64,000 nucleotides of DNA from Thermococcus henrietii (GTDB lineage Archaea > Methanobacteriota_B > Thermococci > Thermococcales > Thermococcaceae): contig NZ_LT900021.1 in the NCBI RefSeq assembly GCF_900198835.1, positions 558,001-622,000 of the forward strand. The letters are read 5' to 3'. The notes beneath the pieces were generated by a model. That model ran no database searches. It saw only the letters and a list, made by a program, of their open reading frames with translations, and was not told the DNA's origin. The position numbers and the translations under genes are program-made. The stretch's first letter is position 1. Each line of letters opens with the position of its first letter. This document shows, one piece after another, positions 8,110 through 16,986 of the stretch.

Positions 8110-9150
8110 ATGCACGAAGTGCCCCACTGTGAGATACTGGAGGAACTGAGGAAGCTCGATGCGGAATGCGTCCTCGTACAGTCACCGGAGGGGCTGAGGC
8201 GGGAAGCAGAAGAGCTTGCGCGCTTCCTCGAGGAGAGCGGTTTAACCGTCATCCTGCACGGCGAGATAAACTACGGGGCCTGCGACCCTGCGGATTCGGA
8301 AGCGAGGAGGCTCGGTTGTGACGCCTTAATCCACCTCGGGCACAGCTACATGCGCCTGAACCTTGAGGTGCCGACGATATTCGTCCCCGCCTTTGCGAGG
8401 GTTAAGCTCGTTCCCGCCCTTGAAAGGAATCTAGACGAGATTCGGAAGCTTGGAAAGAGGATAGCGCTCGTAACGACCGCCCAGCACGTTCACAGGCTCA
8501 ACGAGGCGAGGGAGTTCTTGGAGAGGCACGGCTTTGAGGTGCTCATCGGAAGGGGTGATTCGAGGGTGAGCTGGCCCGGACAGGTGCTCGGGTGCAACTT
8601 CTCCAGCGCGAAGGTCGGGGCAGACGGTGTCCTCTTCATCGGGGCCGGCTACTTCCACCCGCTCGGCGTCGCGCTGGCAACCAAAAAGCCGACTCTTGCA
8701 GTAAATCCCTACTCCGGCGACGCCCTCTGGATGAATGCCGAAGTGGAGCGTCTGATAAAGAAGAGATGGGCGCAGATAGCCAAGGCTATGGACGCTAAAA
8801 GCTTCGGAGTCGTGGTGAGCACTAAGAAGGGGCAGCTGAGGCTTGCCGAGGCCAGGCGGGTTGTTGAGCTCCTCCGCGGGCATGGCAGGGATGCGAGGCT
8901 CATAGCGATGGACCACATAAGCTACCCGAAGCTCGAGGGCTTTTCTTTCGACGCCTACGTCGTCGTTGCCTGCCCGAGGGTTCCGATAGACGACTACGAG
9001 AACTGGAGGAAGCCGGTCTTGACGCCGAGGGAAGTTGAGCTCCTCCTTGGTCTTCGCGAGGACTACGAGTTCGACGAAATAAACGGCGCAGAAAGGGATG
9101 TGAATGAACCTTTGGGGGTTGCGGTTCATGGACCTAAAACCAGTCTTTGA
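8110..9150 (+). CDS. dph2: Dph2, diphthamide biosynthesis radical enzyme
   Basis: 346 residues. Makes the first step of diphthamide synthesis on a histidine of elongation factor 2, transferring a 3-amino-3-carboxypropyl group from SAM by a non-canonical radical mechanism. The three cysteines that hold the 4Fe-4S cluster are visible in the expected places: Cys58 (YGACDPAD), Cys162 (LGCNFSS) and Cys288 (VACPRVP). The ATG at 8110 gives the N-terminus expected for archaeal Dph2 and follows GGTGGTAGA. Much of the open frame upstream of it is antisense to ybjQ and is not coding. The last 20 or so residues overlap the next gene. Confidence 0.93.
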   Translation: MHEVPHCEILEELRKLDAECVLVQSPEGLRREAEELARFLEESGLTVILHGEINYGACDPADSEARRLGCDALIHLGHSYMRLNLEVPTIFVPAFARVKLVPALERNLDEIRKLGKRIALVTTAQHVHRLNEAREFLERHGFEVLIGRGDSRVSWPGQVLGCNFSSAKVGADGVLFIGAGYFHPLGVALATKKPTLAVNPYSGDALWMNAEVERLIKKRWAQIAKAMDAKSFGVVVSTKKGQLRLAEARRVVELLRGHGRDARLIAMDHISYPKLEGFSFDAYVVVACPRVPIDDYENWRKPVLTPREVELLLGLREDYEFDEINGAERDVNEPLGVAVHGPKTSL

Positions 9151-9508
9151 GCTCGCGGAGTTCACACTGCTCTTTCTCTCCGCCTACTGGGGCCTTAAAG
9201 TCTCTACTGAAACTTTAACCTACGTTCGAGTCTCGGGTCCCCTGCTCCTCCTGCCACTGGCTGTTGCAGTAGTTTTTCGAGAAGCAGGTTTTCTTGCGTC
9301 GTTCCTTCTGCTCTTCGCGTTCTTCCTTCTCAAGAGAAACGGCCTGGGGCTTTCCTTGGTGGCTTCGATATTCGCGTTTATGGTGTTCCTCGTGGGGGCC
9401 ATGGCCAGTGCCCTTGCGCTGGGCGTCATTGGCACCTACCTCCACGTCCCAGGTTACGAAATTCACGGCACCCTTCAGGAGCTCCTCCACAGGGCGGTGA
9501 TGAAATGA
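9128..9508 (+). CDS. Small polytopic membrane protein, unknown function
   Basis: 126 residues with four hydrophobic helices (about 8-25, 37-53, 58-74, 80-105) and a short polar C-terminus. I do not recognise the family. It overlaps the end of dph2 and its stop overlaps the start of the methyltransferase gene (ATGA), so it sits in that operon. Two starts are possible: ATG 9128, preceded by GGGGGTTGCGG, and ATG 9104. I prefer 9128 because the overlap with dph2 is smaller. Confidence 0.6.
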   Translation: MDLKPVFELAEFTLLFLSAYWGLKVSTETLTYVRVSGPLLLLPLAVAVVFREAGFLASFLLLFAFFLLKRNGLGLSLVASIFAFMVFLVGAMASALALGVIGTYLHVPGYEIHGTLQELLHRAVMK

Positions 9509-10110
9509 GGAAAAAGCACTTGGCAATGCTCCTGTCGAGGCTTGAAGGCTTCCCGGAGCCGAAACCGGAGCTTGAGCAGTACAGGACGCCAGGTGACGTG
9601 GCGGCGGAGCTCCTCTGGCTGGCCCACTCCGCGGGGGATATCGAGGGGAAGGTCGTTGCCGACCTCGGCACCGGAACTGGCGTTCTCGCGGTAGGTGCGA
9701 AGCTCCTGGGGGCGGAGAGAGTCTACGCGGTCGAGGTTGACGGGAAGGCCCTCAAGGTCGCGAGGAAAAACGCCGAACGGGCTGGTGCAGAGATCGAGTT
9801 CATAAACGCCGACGTCTCAGAGTTCGAGGAAAAGGTTGACACCGTCATAATGAACCCCCCCTTTGGGAGCCAGAGGAAGGGCGCGGACCGGCCGTTCCTG
9901 CTCAAGGCTTTCGAGGTCGCCGATAGAGTTTACTCAATCCACCTCGCGAAGCCGGAGGTGAGGAACTTCATCAAGAAGTTCTCAGCCGACAACGGGTTCA
10001 CCGCGATTCGTCTGACGACGGTTCCCTTTGAGATTCCGGCCCAGTTCCGATTTCACAGGAAGAGGCTTGAAAGAATCCTCGCCGACATCTACCGTTTCGA
10101 AAGGTATTAG
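9505..10110 (+). CDS. METTL5-like N6-adenine methyltransferase
   Basis: 201 residues. Class I SAM-binding motif VADLGTGTGVLAVGAKLLGA near residue 52 and the amino-methylase motif IMNPPFGSQRKGADRPFL near residue 115. The NPPF motif with the following GSQ..G.D.PFL is characteristic of the archaeal COG2263 group, relatives of METTL5, which methylates an adenine in small-subunit rRNA. Start overlaps the stop of the membrane protein gene before it. The rRNA target is inference from the family. Confidence 0.85.
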   Translation: MRKKHLAMLLSRLEGFPEPKPELEQYRTPGDVAAELLWLAHSAGDIEGKVVADLGTGTGVLAVGAKLLGAERVYAVEVDGKALKVARKNAERAGAEIEFINADVSEFEEKVDTVIMNPPFGSQRKGADRPFLLKAFEVADRVYSIHLAKPEVRNFIKKFSADNGFTAIRLTTVPFEIPAQFRFHRKRLERILADIYRFERY

Positions 10111-10204
10111 GATTCAGTGGTAAGCTCCCGAAAATTCCGGGCGAAAAAAATATATTTGTGTTCACATCAGAATCTAAATGATATAATCAAGGTCGGTGAC
10201 GTGG

Positions 10205-11125
10205 ATGCCTCGGGACGGTCTCGACTCCCTGCTTAAAAAATGGGAGATGCAGGATTTAATCAGGCTCGCCAGAGAGAGCGATGACGCTCTCGTGAAGATT
10301 CTAAACGCGGTTAGCTCCGAGGATATTGACCTTAGACTCGGAGCCCTCTCCGCGCTCCTTGAACTCGTTAAAACGGCAAACTGGCGTGAAAGGAAGAGGA
10401 TTCTTGAGCTGGGTTTTGATACGCTCGTTGATGCCCTCTCGACGGACGACCCGCGCGTTCTGTGGAGGACCCTTGCGATACTCTCAGCCCTTCTGAAGAA
10501 CAACCCCCTCAACGGCGTTAGGCTTCTCAAGCTCGTAAAGGCGATAACGAACCTCGCGGAGACCAGAAACGTCGTGGTATGGGATGAACTCCTGAACGTC
10601 GTGGACAACATAATGGCTCCGTACATAGGTGATGATGTTGCATGCGAGCTCAAGGAGCTCCTCAAGAATGGAACCGCGGGGGAGGCCCTCATAGTCGCAA
10701 TGGTACTCCTCGAAACGGGTGCAATGGACAAGGATTGCTGGGTTGTTCTCGTCGAGAGAATTTCCAGCGCACTCCTCAGCGGGGAGCCGAGGCTCATTGA
10801 TGCGGGTCTCGTTGCTTCGCTGAAGATTTCAAAGCTCCCACCCGTGTACTCGATGGACGTTCTCATAAAGGAGCTCCTCCCCGCCCTCAGGAGGACCATA
10901 GTTGACTGCAAGGACCAGCTTAGAAAGATGCACGCCGTTGAGGTCTTCGATAAGCTCAGGGAAACGCTCGTTCGCTACTACCGCGTTAGACCGAGGGAAG
11001 CCCAGAGGGTTGTTGAGGAGCTAATGCGCCTCGGCCTCGTGGATGAGGCCTACATAATCTCCTCGGCAATAGGCACGATTCCGTCGTCTCCCTGGGAGGC
11101 CTATGGGAACAGGGGTAGACTCTGA
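10205..11125 (+). CDS. HEAT/armadillo-type alpha-helical repeat protein
   Basis: 306 residues, almost entirely amphipathic helices in pairs of about 35-40 residues (for example LRLGALSALLELVKTANW and DDPRVLWRTLAILSALLKNNP). No enzyme motif; probably a binding scaffold. A TATA-like AAAAATATATTTG at 10145-10157 and GGTGACGTGG before ATG 10205 fix the start. The stop overlaps the start of the RNA methylase gene (TGATG). A larger relative lies on the other side of that methylase, with the same closing pattern YYRVRPREAQRVVEELMRLG / YYSSRPGESMRAIAELLAEG. Confidence 0.65.
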   Translation: MPRDGLDSLLKKWEMQDLIRLARESDDALVKILNAVSSEDIDLRLGALSALLELVKTANWRERKRILELGFDTLVDALSTDDPRVLWRTLAILSALLKNNPLNGVRLLKLVKAITNLAETRNVVVWDELLNVVDNIMAPYIGDDVACELKELLKNGTAGEALIVAMVLLETGAMDKDCWVVLVERISSALLSGEPRLIDAGLVASLKISKLPPVYSMDVLIKELLPALRRTIVDCKDQLRKMHAVEVFDKLRETLVRYYRVRPREAQRVVEELMRLGLVDEAYIISSAIGTIPSSPWEAYGNRGRL

Positions 11126-12447
11126 TGCCAAAGCTCAAGCTCTCGGACAGACAGCTCTACGCGCTGGTTGAAGCGGTGAAGCTCGGCGAGGTAATCAAGC
11201 CGAGTCAAAGCGCCAAGAGGAAGGCCTTCTCGCGCTACAGAATTGAGGGCTGGGAGAACTCCAAGCTGACCGGAATATTCTATTCAATCCAGCGCAGGCT
11301 CGGCCTCATAGACGAGATTATCGAGGAGCTCGTAGGAGTTTCTCCCCTAATCCTCGACCCCTGGCTGAGGGCGACGCTCAGGGTCGCGGTTGAGGTTGCG
11401 GTCTTTAGGGACCCGAACGAGAGAACGGTTCAGCACCTCAAGGGTCTCGCCAAGTTCCTCTCGGGTAAAACGCACCCGTATGTGGGCTATTACTACTACG
11501 AGCTTCTGCCTAGGGTCATAAACTACGTTCCAAAGCTCGACTCCGAGGAAAAGAGGCTGAAGTGGGAGTATCTCTTTCCCGAGTGGTTCATAGCGAGGAT
11601 GAGGGAGCTCCTAGGAGAAGAAGCAGAGGAACTCCTGAAAGCCCTCAACGAGACCCTTCCGGTCAGTCTTCGCGTTAATCGCCTTAAGGCGAGCGTTAAA
11701 GACGTTGAGGACTACCTGAGGAGGAAAAACCTCTGCTTCGAGAGGAGCGAGCGCGTTGAAACGGTAATCCGCGTTCTGGACCCCTTCAACCCCGGGAGGC
11801 TCATGGAGAAGGGCCTCGCTTTGCCCCAAGAGGAGGCATCGGCCGTCGCTTCCCTAATACTCTCTCCCAAACCCGGTGAGACGGTAATTGATTTGGCAGC
11901 GGCACCGGGAGGAAAGACCGCCCACATTGCCGAGCTCATGGAAAACGAAGGAAAAATCTACGCCTTCGACGTCGATTCCGAGAGAATTAAGCGCATGAGG
12001 CAAATCCTGAAGTGGGCCGGTGTTGAGATTGCCGAGGTTAGGAAGCTCGACGGCAGGAGGGCCCCGGAAGTTTTAGGCGAGGAAATTGCCGAGGGGGTTC
12101 TATTAGACGCGCCGTGCACGAGCGATGGGACCATCGCCAAAAACCCCGAGCTGAGATGGCGCCTCCGCGAGAAGAACATACCGAAGGTCGTCGCGCTCCA
12201 GAAGGAGCTTATAGAGAGCGCGTGGAGGCTTTTGAAGCCCGGCGGGAGGTTGCTCTACTCAACCTGCTCTATGCTCCCTGAGGAGAACGAGGAAGTCGTA
12301 AAGTGGTTCCTTTCGAGGCACGACGACGCGAGACTCGTTCCGCTCAGCGGGCCGTACGATGAGGGCTTCCTGCCCGGCACGATGAGGGCCTGGCCCCACA
12401 GGCACGGGACGATAGGCTTCTTCTACGCGCTGATTGAAAAAGCCTAA
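11125..12447 (+). CDS. NSUN/RsmB-type RNA (cytosine-5) methyltransferase
   Basis: 440 residues. C-terminal SAM domain: VIDLAAAPGGKTAHIAEL (motif I, near residue 253), LLDAPCTSDGT (motif IV with one conserved Cys, near 330) and LLYSTCSMLPEENE (motif VI with the catalytic Cys, near 379). The N-terminal 130 residues are helical and NusB-like, as in RsmB/NSUN6-type enzymes. It methylates C5 of a cytosine in rRNA or tRNA; the exact target cannot be told. Coupled to the HEAT-type gene upstream by overlapping codons. Confidence 0.9.
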   Translation: MPKLKLSDRQLYALVEAVKLGEVIKPSQSAKRKAFSRYRIEGWENSKLTGIFYSIQRRLGLIDEIIEELVGVSPLILDPWLRATLRVAVEVAVFRDPNERTVQHLKGLAKFLSGKTHPYVGYYYYELLPRVINYVPKLDSEEKRLKWEYLFPEWFIARMRELLGEEAEELLKALNETLPVSLRVNRLKASVKDVEDYLRRKNLCFERSERVETVIRVLDPFNPGRLMEKGLALPQEEASAVASLILSPKPGETVIDLAAAPGGKTAHIAELMENEGKIYAFDVDSERIKRMRQILKWAGVEIAEVRKLDGRRAPEVLGEEIAEGVLLDAPCTSDGTIAKNPELRWRLREKNIPKVVALQKELIESAWRLLKPGGRLLYSTCSMLPEENEEVVKWFLSRHDDARLVPLSGPYDEGFLPGTMRAWPHRHGTIGFFYALIEKA

Positions 12448-12473
12448 TATAGGGGTTCCTCGTAAGGACTACC

Positions 12474-14078
12474 ATGCGGGACTACAGTGACGTTTTGCGC
12501 GAGATGCTCCTCGCGTGGAGAACCTCGAACGCCGTGGAGCTTGCGGTCTCGGACGAGGGGGCATTTTCTTCGCTCTTGGTTCTCCTTCGCGATGGTGACG
12601 ACCGCGTCAGGAGGCGTGCGCTCATAGCGCTAAGGGAAATCCTCCGGCGCAAACCTGAACCGAGGTACACCCTTCCCGTCCTCAGGAACCTCAGAACCGT
12701 TCTCGGTCTTTTGAAGGACACCGATGAAGTTGCCATCGAGGCGCTTCGGCTTCTCGCGGTTCTGTTTTCACTCGTTCATCCTGAGGAGAAGGCCTACGTT
12801 GAGACGGTTGATGCACTAGCCGACCTCGTGCGCTCCGGTAGAAACGAGGTTGTTCTCCTTGAGATTCCCTCTGTTCTTGAGCGACTAAGACCGGCGAAGA
12901 CGTCATCCCTTGCCCGTTCGAGGGCGATGGGCCTGCTCTCTTCCGGCAACCCGAGGCTCCGTGCCATGGGTCTCAGACTGCTCGCCAACATGAGTGCGGG
13001 GGATTCGAGAGTTCTCACGCTCCTCCTGGATGAGATTGACGAAGCCCTGCTTGGGGAGGACGTTCCCCTTCAGGATTTCATCCTCAACCTGCTCTCTGAG
13101 GTCCTTGCCCCCCCGAGTGAGGAGACCGTCGGCAAGTACTGGGAGCTCCTTCGGGCCCTTGAGGTTGTTTCACACCGCTCACCTGTTCCCGGGGTCAGGA
13201 GCAAGGCGAGGGATTTGGCGTTTCGGGTTAGGAAGCTTCTCACACTCTACTACTCCTCGAGACCGGGCGAGAGCATGAGGGCCATCGCGGAGCTCCTGGC
13301 TGAGGGTAAGGTCGACGAGGCGATAGAGCTCGCCCTTGAGGTTGGAGAAGACGTTCCTAGGGGGTTCTCAAAGCTACCCTCGCGCGGAGGTTCACTCGTT
13401 CCGGGGCCGAAGTACGTTGAGCACCCGAGAGGTTCAGGGCCGGGCGGTGGTTCGTCCTCGTGGGGAACCGTGCGGAAAAAGAAGCCGGAACCGCCGGAGA
13501 AGCCAGAAACCCGCGTTCCCTTTGAGTGCGTGGCCGAGCTCGTGGATTCCCTCTCCGGGAGCATCGAGGAGAAGATGGACGCCCTGTGGGAGCTCCACAG
13601 GCTCGCGAAGGAGCTCCCTGAGAAGGGGCTCGTGGCATTAGAGCCCGCGGTAGAACCCCTGCTCGGTGTTCTCGCCTCCGAAAACAGGTGGGCAAGGGAC
13701 AGGTCCGCGAGAATCCTTGCGAGGCTGGCGCTGAAGGCTCCCTACGGGGCCAGAATAGTAAGTTCCATCATTGGGTTGCTCGAGAGGCAGAAAGCGGTTC
13801 CGGGAGCGCTGACATTCCTCAGTTACTACTTCTCCAGGCGCTGGGATGGGGAACTCGCCGGAAGAGTGCTCCCGCTCCTGAGGGCCCTGCTCAAGGAGTA
13901 TCCATTCGAGGTTCTTCTAACTCTCGAGGCCATGACGAGAACGGTTCCGAGGGAAGACGCAGTTCTCTTCGTGCAGTTCGTTCCCCTCCTGAAGGAGATA
14001 AAGAGAACAGAACTCGCGCCGATTGCGCTCCGGGTTCTGGAAAACATAGCGGAAAAGGAGCGCTCACTCGTCCTCTAA
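12474..14078 (+). CDS. Large HEAT-repeat protein
   Basis: 534 residues of helical repeats in two blocks (about 1-275 and 345-530) joined by a Gly/Pro/Ser-rich linker (RGSGPGGGSSSWGTVRKK, about 315-335). No catalytic motif. The first block shares length, start pattern and ending (YYSSRPGESMRAIAELLAEGKVDEAI) with the 306-residue HEAT-type protein at 10205, so they are paralogues. A TATA-like CTAATATAGG about 25 bases before ATG 12474 suggests a leaderless mRNA. It overlaps the convergent mscS gene by 15 bases. Role unknown; scaffold likely. Confidence 0.65.
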   Translation: MRDYSDVLREMLLAWRTSNAVELAVSDEGAFSSLLVLLRDGDDRVRRRALIALREILRRKPEPRYTLPVLRNLRTVLGLLKDTDEVAIEALRLLAVLFSLVHPEEKAYVETVDALADLVRSGRNEVVLLEIPSVLERLRPAKTSSLARSRAMGLLSSGNPRLRAMGLRLLANMSAGDSRVLTLLLDEIDEALLGEDVPLQDFILNLLSEVLAPPSEETVGKYWELLRALEVVSHRSPVPGVRSKARDLAFRVRKLLTLYYSSRPGESMRAIAELLAEGKVDEAIELALEVGEDVPRGFSKLPSRGGSLVPGPKYVEHPRGSGPGGGSSSWGTVRKKKPEPPEKPETRVPFECVAELVDSLSGSIEEKMDALWELHRLAKELPEKGLVALEPAVEPLLGVLASENRWARDRSARILARLALKAPYGARIVSSIIGLLERQKAVPGALTFLSYYFSRRWDGELAGRVLPLLRALLKEYPFEVLLTLEAMTRTVPREDAVLFVQFVPLLKEIKRTELAPIALRVLENIAEKERSLVL

Positions 14079-15107
14079 CTTCACCCTGAGTTCGTTGGCA
14101 AACCAGTTGACCCTCTGCGGGAACGGTATCTCTATTCCCTCCCTGTCAAGGGCCTCCTTGATTCTCCTCACGACCTCTGTCCTGACGTCGAACCACCTCT
14201 CGCTCGGCGCCCACGCCCAGACCCTCAAAACCACCGAGCTGTCGCCGAGGTTCTCGACGTAGACCTTCGGTTCCGGTTCAGCAAGGACGAGGGGCATCTC
14301 ATCGAGGGTCTTCTTTATGACCTCCATGGCCCTTCCGGCGTCCTCGGCGTACGCTATGCCGACGCTTACATCGACTCTCCTCACGGGGTACCTCTGGAGG
14401 TTGACTATGTTGCTGTTGAAGAGAGCCTCGTTTGGAATCCTGACGAGTGTTCCATCCCACGTTCTTATTCTCGTCGAGAGAATTCTTATGTCCTCGACTA
14501 TTCCCTGAACGTCGCCGACCTGAACGGCATCACCTATCTGGAGCGGTTTGTCGAAGTACATGAAGATTCCTGAGACGAAGTTCGAGACAACGGTTCTTGA
14601 AGAGAAACCGAGGACTATGCCTGTTATTCCAGCCGCCGCGAGTAGCGCCCCGAGCTCTCCCATGATTCCCGCGAAGCTGAGCGCCAAAAAGAACGCGAAG
14701 GTTATGAACGCGTAGTAGAACAGTTTTGCCTTTATAACGTTCTCGGGTCCCTTCTTGAGCTGGAGGAAGTAGTCTTTTGACTTCTTTGCTATGAGGTACG
14801 AGATGTAGAAGAAGCCCACTGAGAATGCTAGGTTCCCTATCGTCGTCGGACCGAGGCTGTATTTCATGAGTCCAAGAGCGTAAAGGGCCCCTATTAGGCC
14901 GCCGAGGACGAAGAGCCTGAAGACGAGCTCCGCCGTGTCCTCGTTGAGTATCCATGTGAGGTTCGTTCCCTTTGAGGCCCGGATTATGAGCTTCTTGGCG
15001 GCTTCCCCAAGGACCATGGTGACCAGTAGGATTGCCAGCGCCTCGAGGGCACCCTTCACGGTTATCCCAAGGATTACCTCGCTCTGAAAGAGGGCCGTTG
15101 TGTTCAC
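14064..15107 (-). CDS. mscS: MscS-family small-conductance mechanosensitive channel
   Basis: 347 residues. Three or more N-terminal membrane helices, then the pore-lining helix GALLAAAGITGIVLGFSSRTVVSNFVSGIFMYFDKPLQIGD (near residues 165-205), with the glycine/alanine pattern of MscS TM3 and the start of the beta domain. Opens under membrane tension to release solutes. Start: GTG 15107, preceded by GAGGTGGTGGCC; a longer open frame upstream runs through the neighbouring gene and is not coding. Overlaps the DUF432 gene by four bases, so the two are translated together. Confidence 0.88.
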   Translation of the reverse strand: MNTTALFQSEVILGITVKGALEALAILLVTMVLGEAAKKLIIRASKGTNLTWILNEDTAELVFRLFVLGGLIGALYALGLMKYSLGPTTIGNLAFSVGFFYISYLIAKKSKDYFLQLKKGPENVIKAKLFYYAFITFAFFLALSFAGIMGELGALLAAAGITGIVLGFSSRTVVSNFVSGIFMYFDKPLQIGDAVQVGDVQGIVEDIRILSTRIRTWDGTLVRIPNEALFNSNIVNLQRYPVRRVDVSVGIAYAEDAGRAMEVIKKTLDEMPLVLAEPEPKVYVENLGDSSVVLRVWAWAPSERWFDVRTEVVRRIKEALDREGIEIPFPQRVNWFANELRVKLEDE

Positions 15108-15751
15108 GGCCACCACCTCATCCTGAAGTTCGGAAGCGGTTCGGCCCTGTGCGTGGCCTTCAGCCTTCCGTCCGGGGGATTTCCGGTATTGTTGACCTCG
15201 TAGGGTTCCTTCGTCGTGAGTATGATGAGGGGATAGTAAGCTTTCTCGTCCGAGTAAAACATGACGCTGTTCCTTATCGGGATTACAACCCTCTCGACGA
15301 GTTTCCACTCCTTCGTGGGGTTTCTAACGGCGAGCTTGATTACACCGAGAGAATCGGGCTCCTTCTCGTGGAAACAGCTGACGTGGTACCTCGCGATTAC
15401 CCCAATTGTGTGTTCACCGTAGAGCGCGTACTTCTCCCGTCCGAGTGTGAAGCGGTCTATGAGTGCGTTTCCGGCCTTTACAACAACGTCTAGGGGGGCG
15501 CTCAGGTAACCGTGAACGGTTTCTCCGGGGGGAACCGCGAGTCTCTCACTCAGTTTTACCAGAAGGAACTTGACGCCGTAGCCCTCCGCCGGAGCGGGGA
15601 GGACCCACAGATGCCTTCCACCGAGGATTTTGACCCTGACATCGTCTCGTCGGTATGTAAACGTTCCGTCCGGGTTCTCAATGATGTGAATTTTCCTTTT
15701 GCCGACGTGAATGAACTGAGTTCTAAGCTCGTGCTCACCGAAGGTTTTCAT
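15104..15751 (-). CDS. DUF432-family protein, partner of MscS
   Basis: 215 residues, no membrane helix. It begins MKTFGEHELRTQFIHVGKRK and has mainly beta-strand character, matching my recollection of DUF432, a family of unknown function often found beside MscS channels. No ribosome binding site precedes ATG 15751. A TTTAAATTTTT element lies about 25 bases upstream, so the mRNA is probably leaderless. Co-transcribed with the downstream mscS (4-base overlap), which suggests a role in channel gating or turgor response (inference). Confidence 0.65.
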   Translation of the reverse strand: MKTFGEHELRTQFIHVGKRKIHIIENPDGTFTYRRDDVRVKILGGRHLWVLPAPAEGYGVKFLLVKLSERLAVPPGETVHGYLSAPLDVVVKAGNALIDRFTLGREKYALYGEHTIGVIARYHVSCFHEKEPDSLGVIKLAVRNPTKEWKLVERVVIPIRNSVMFYSDEKAYYPLIILTTKEPYEVNNTGNPPDGRLKATHRAEPLPNFRMRWWP

Positions 15752-15786
15752 GCTAAAAAATAGGGGGCCCAAAAATTTAAAGTTTC

Positions 15787-16911
15787 CTAAGAGGCCTTCG
15801 CGAGGTCGAGCTCCTCAATCTTGAAGTAGCCGTATATTGTCCTAGGGTTTCCGTTGTCGTCAACGAAGGAGAAGTGACCGTCAACCTCCAGCGGAATGAA
15901 TATTCTCGGCGCTACTTTCGCCTTTCCTTTCATTGAAACGCCCTCGGGTCCGGCGTAGCTCCAGGTCCCCTCGATGACCCTGAACTTTATTCCCGAGAAC
16001 TCAACGGTTCCGTCTGGCCTAGTCTGCCAGTTCCAGGTGTGGCCGAAGAAGTCCCGCCACGTTCCGCTCTGCGGCACGAGCAGGTTCTTGCCGCTCCAGT
16101 CCGTCCACATTCCCACGTGGAGGACCGCGAACCAGCCGTAGTAGAGGTTCATGAGGTCCGCGTTGAGGTAGTCCATTATGTTCTGGTCGCCGCCGATGTA
16201 GGGAATCGCGGACTTCCCGACCGCCATCGGGTTTGTGTAGAGCATCTGCCTATCCCCGTAGTCCATCTCGAAGCCTACGACTTGATTTTGGCCGCTGCCC
16301 CCGGTTGCCCATCCCATGTCCCAGGGGTAGATGAACGCGTCGCTTGCCCTTTCCGTGTACCACACCTTTATGATGAGCTTTCCTTTCATTGAGACTGCCT
16401 TAACTGGCGTTATGACCGTCTCGTATTCGTAAACCTCGAAGGTTCCGACGTCGACCTTGTTCCCCGAAAAGTCCGTTCCGTAGACCTTTACCTTTTTCTT
16501 CCTTTCGGTTTTCTCAATCCTGTACTCGTAGAGCGGGCTCGTCTCGTTGGGCTTGACCTTGTAAAGAACGACGTAGTGCGTTATTACATATTTCTCCCCG
16601 TTCACTTTTATCGGCGAGTATTCCCACGGGCTCGTCCAGTAGAGCTCCTCAGTTTGGGTTGAGGTGGACGTCGTCGACGTGGGGGTTTCGGTCTCCGTCT
16701 TGGTGGGGGTTGAGGAGGGCGAGTTCGAATGCGTCCCGGAGGGGGTTTCAGTCGTCTCTTGGGAGGAGGTTTGAGTCGTTGAACTCGTCCAGCTGGGTGA
16801 TGGTGATGTGTCGGGCGTTTCCGAAGTCTTTGAGGAAGTGTTCGAACCGGTGCATCCGCTTGCGAGCAGGACAACAACTACGAGCAACACGGCGAGTGCA
16901 AACTTTTTCAT
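15787..16911 (-). CDS. Secreted lipoprotein with Ser/Thr-rich stalk
   Basis: 374 residues. Signal peptide with a lipobox VVLLASGC (Cys20 would be lipidated). A roughly 70-residue linker made mostly of Ser, Thr, Pro and Glu follows, as in membrane-anchored archaeal surface proteins, probably O-glycosylated. The globular C-terminal 280 residues are strand-rich and Trp/Tyr-rich, with two internal MKGK segments (VSMKGKLIIKV and VSMKGKAKVAP). I do not recognise the fold. A TATA-like AATTATATAAAG (about 16962-16973) lies upstream. ATG 16911 has GGGAG nine bases before it. Confidence 0.7.
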   Translation of the reverse strand: MKKFALAVLLVVVVLLASGCTGSNTSSKTSETPDTSPSPSWTSSTTQTSSQETTETPSGTHSNSPSSTPTKTETETPTSTTSTSTQTEELYWTSPWEYSPIKVNGEKYVITHYVVLYKVKPNETSPLYEYRIEKTERKKKVKVYGTDFSGNKVDVGTFEVYEYETVITPVKAVSMKGKLIIKVWYTERASDAFIYPWDMGWATGGSGQNQVVGFEMDYGDRQMLYTNPMAVGKSAIPYIGGDQNIMDYLNADLMNLYYGWFAVLHVGMWTDWSGKNLLVPQSGTWRDFFGHTWNWQTRPDGTVEFSGIKFRVIEGTWSYAGPEGVSMKGKAKVAPRIFIPLEVDGHFSFVDDNGNPRTIYGYFKIEELDLAKAS

Positions 16912-16986
16912 AACCAACATCTCCCTGGCCGTTGATTTTGGCCCAGAAAAGCAAAGGGCATCTTTATATAATTCGCTCTTATTCTA

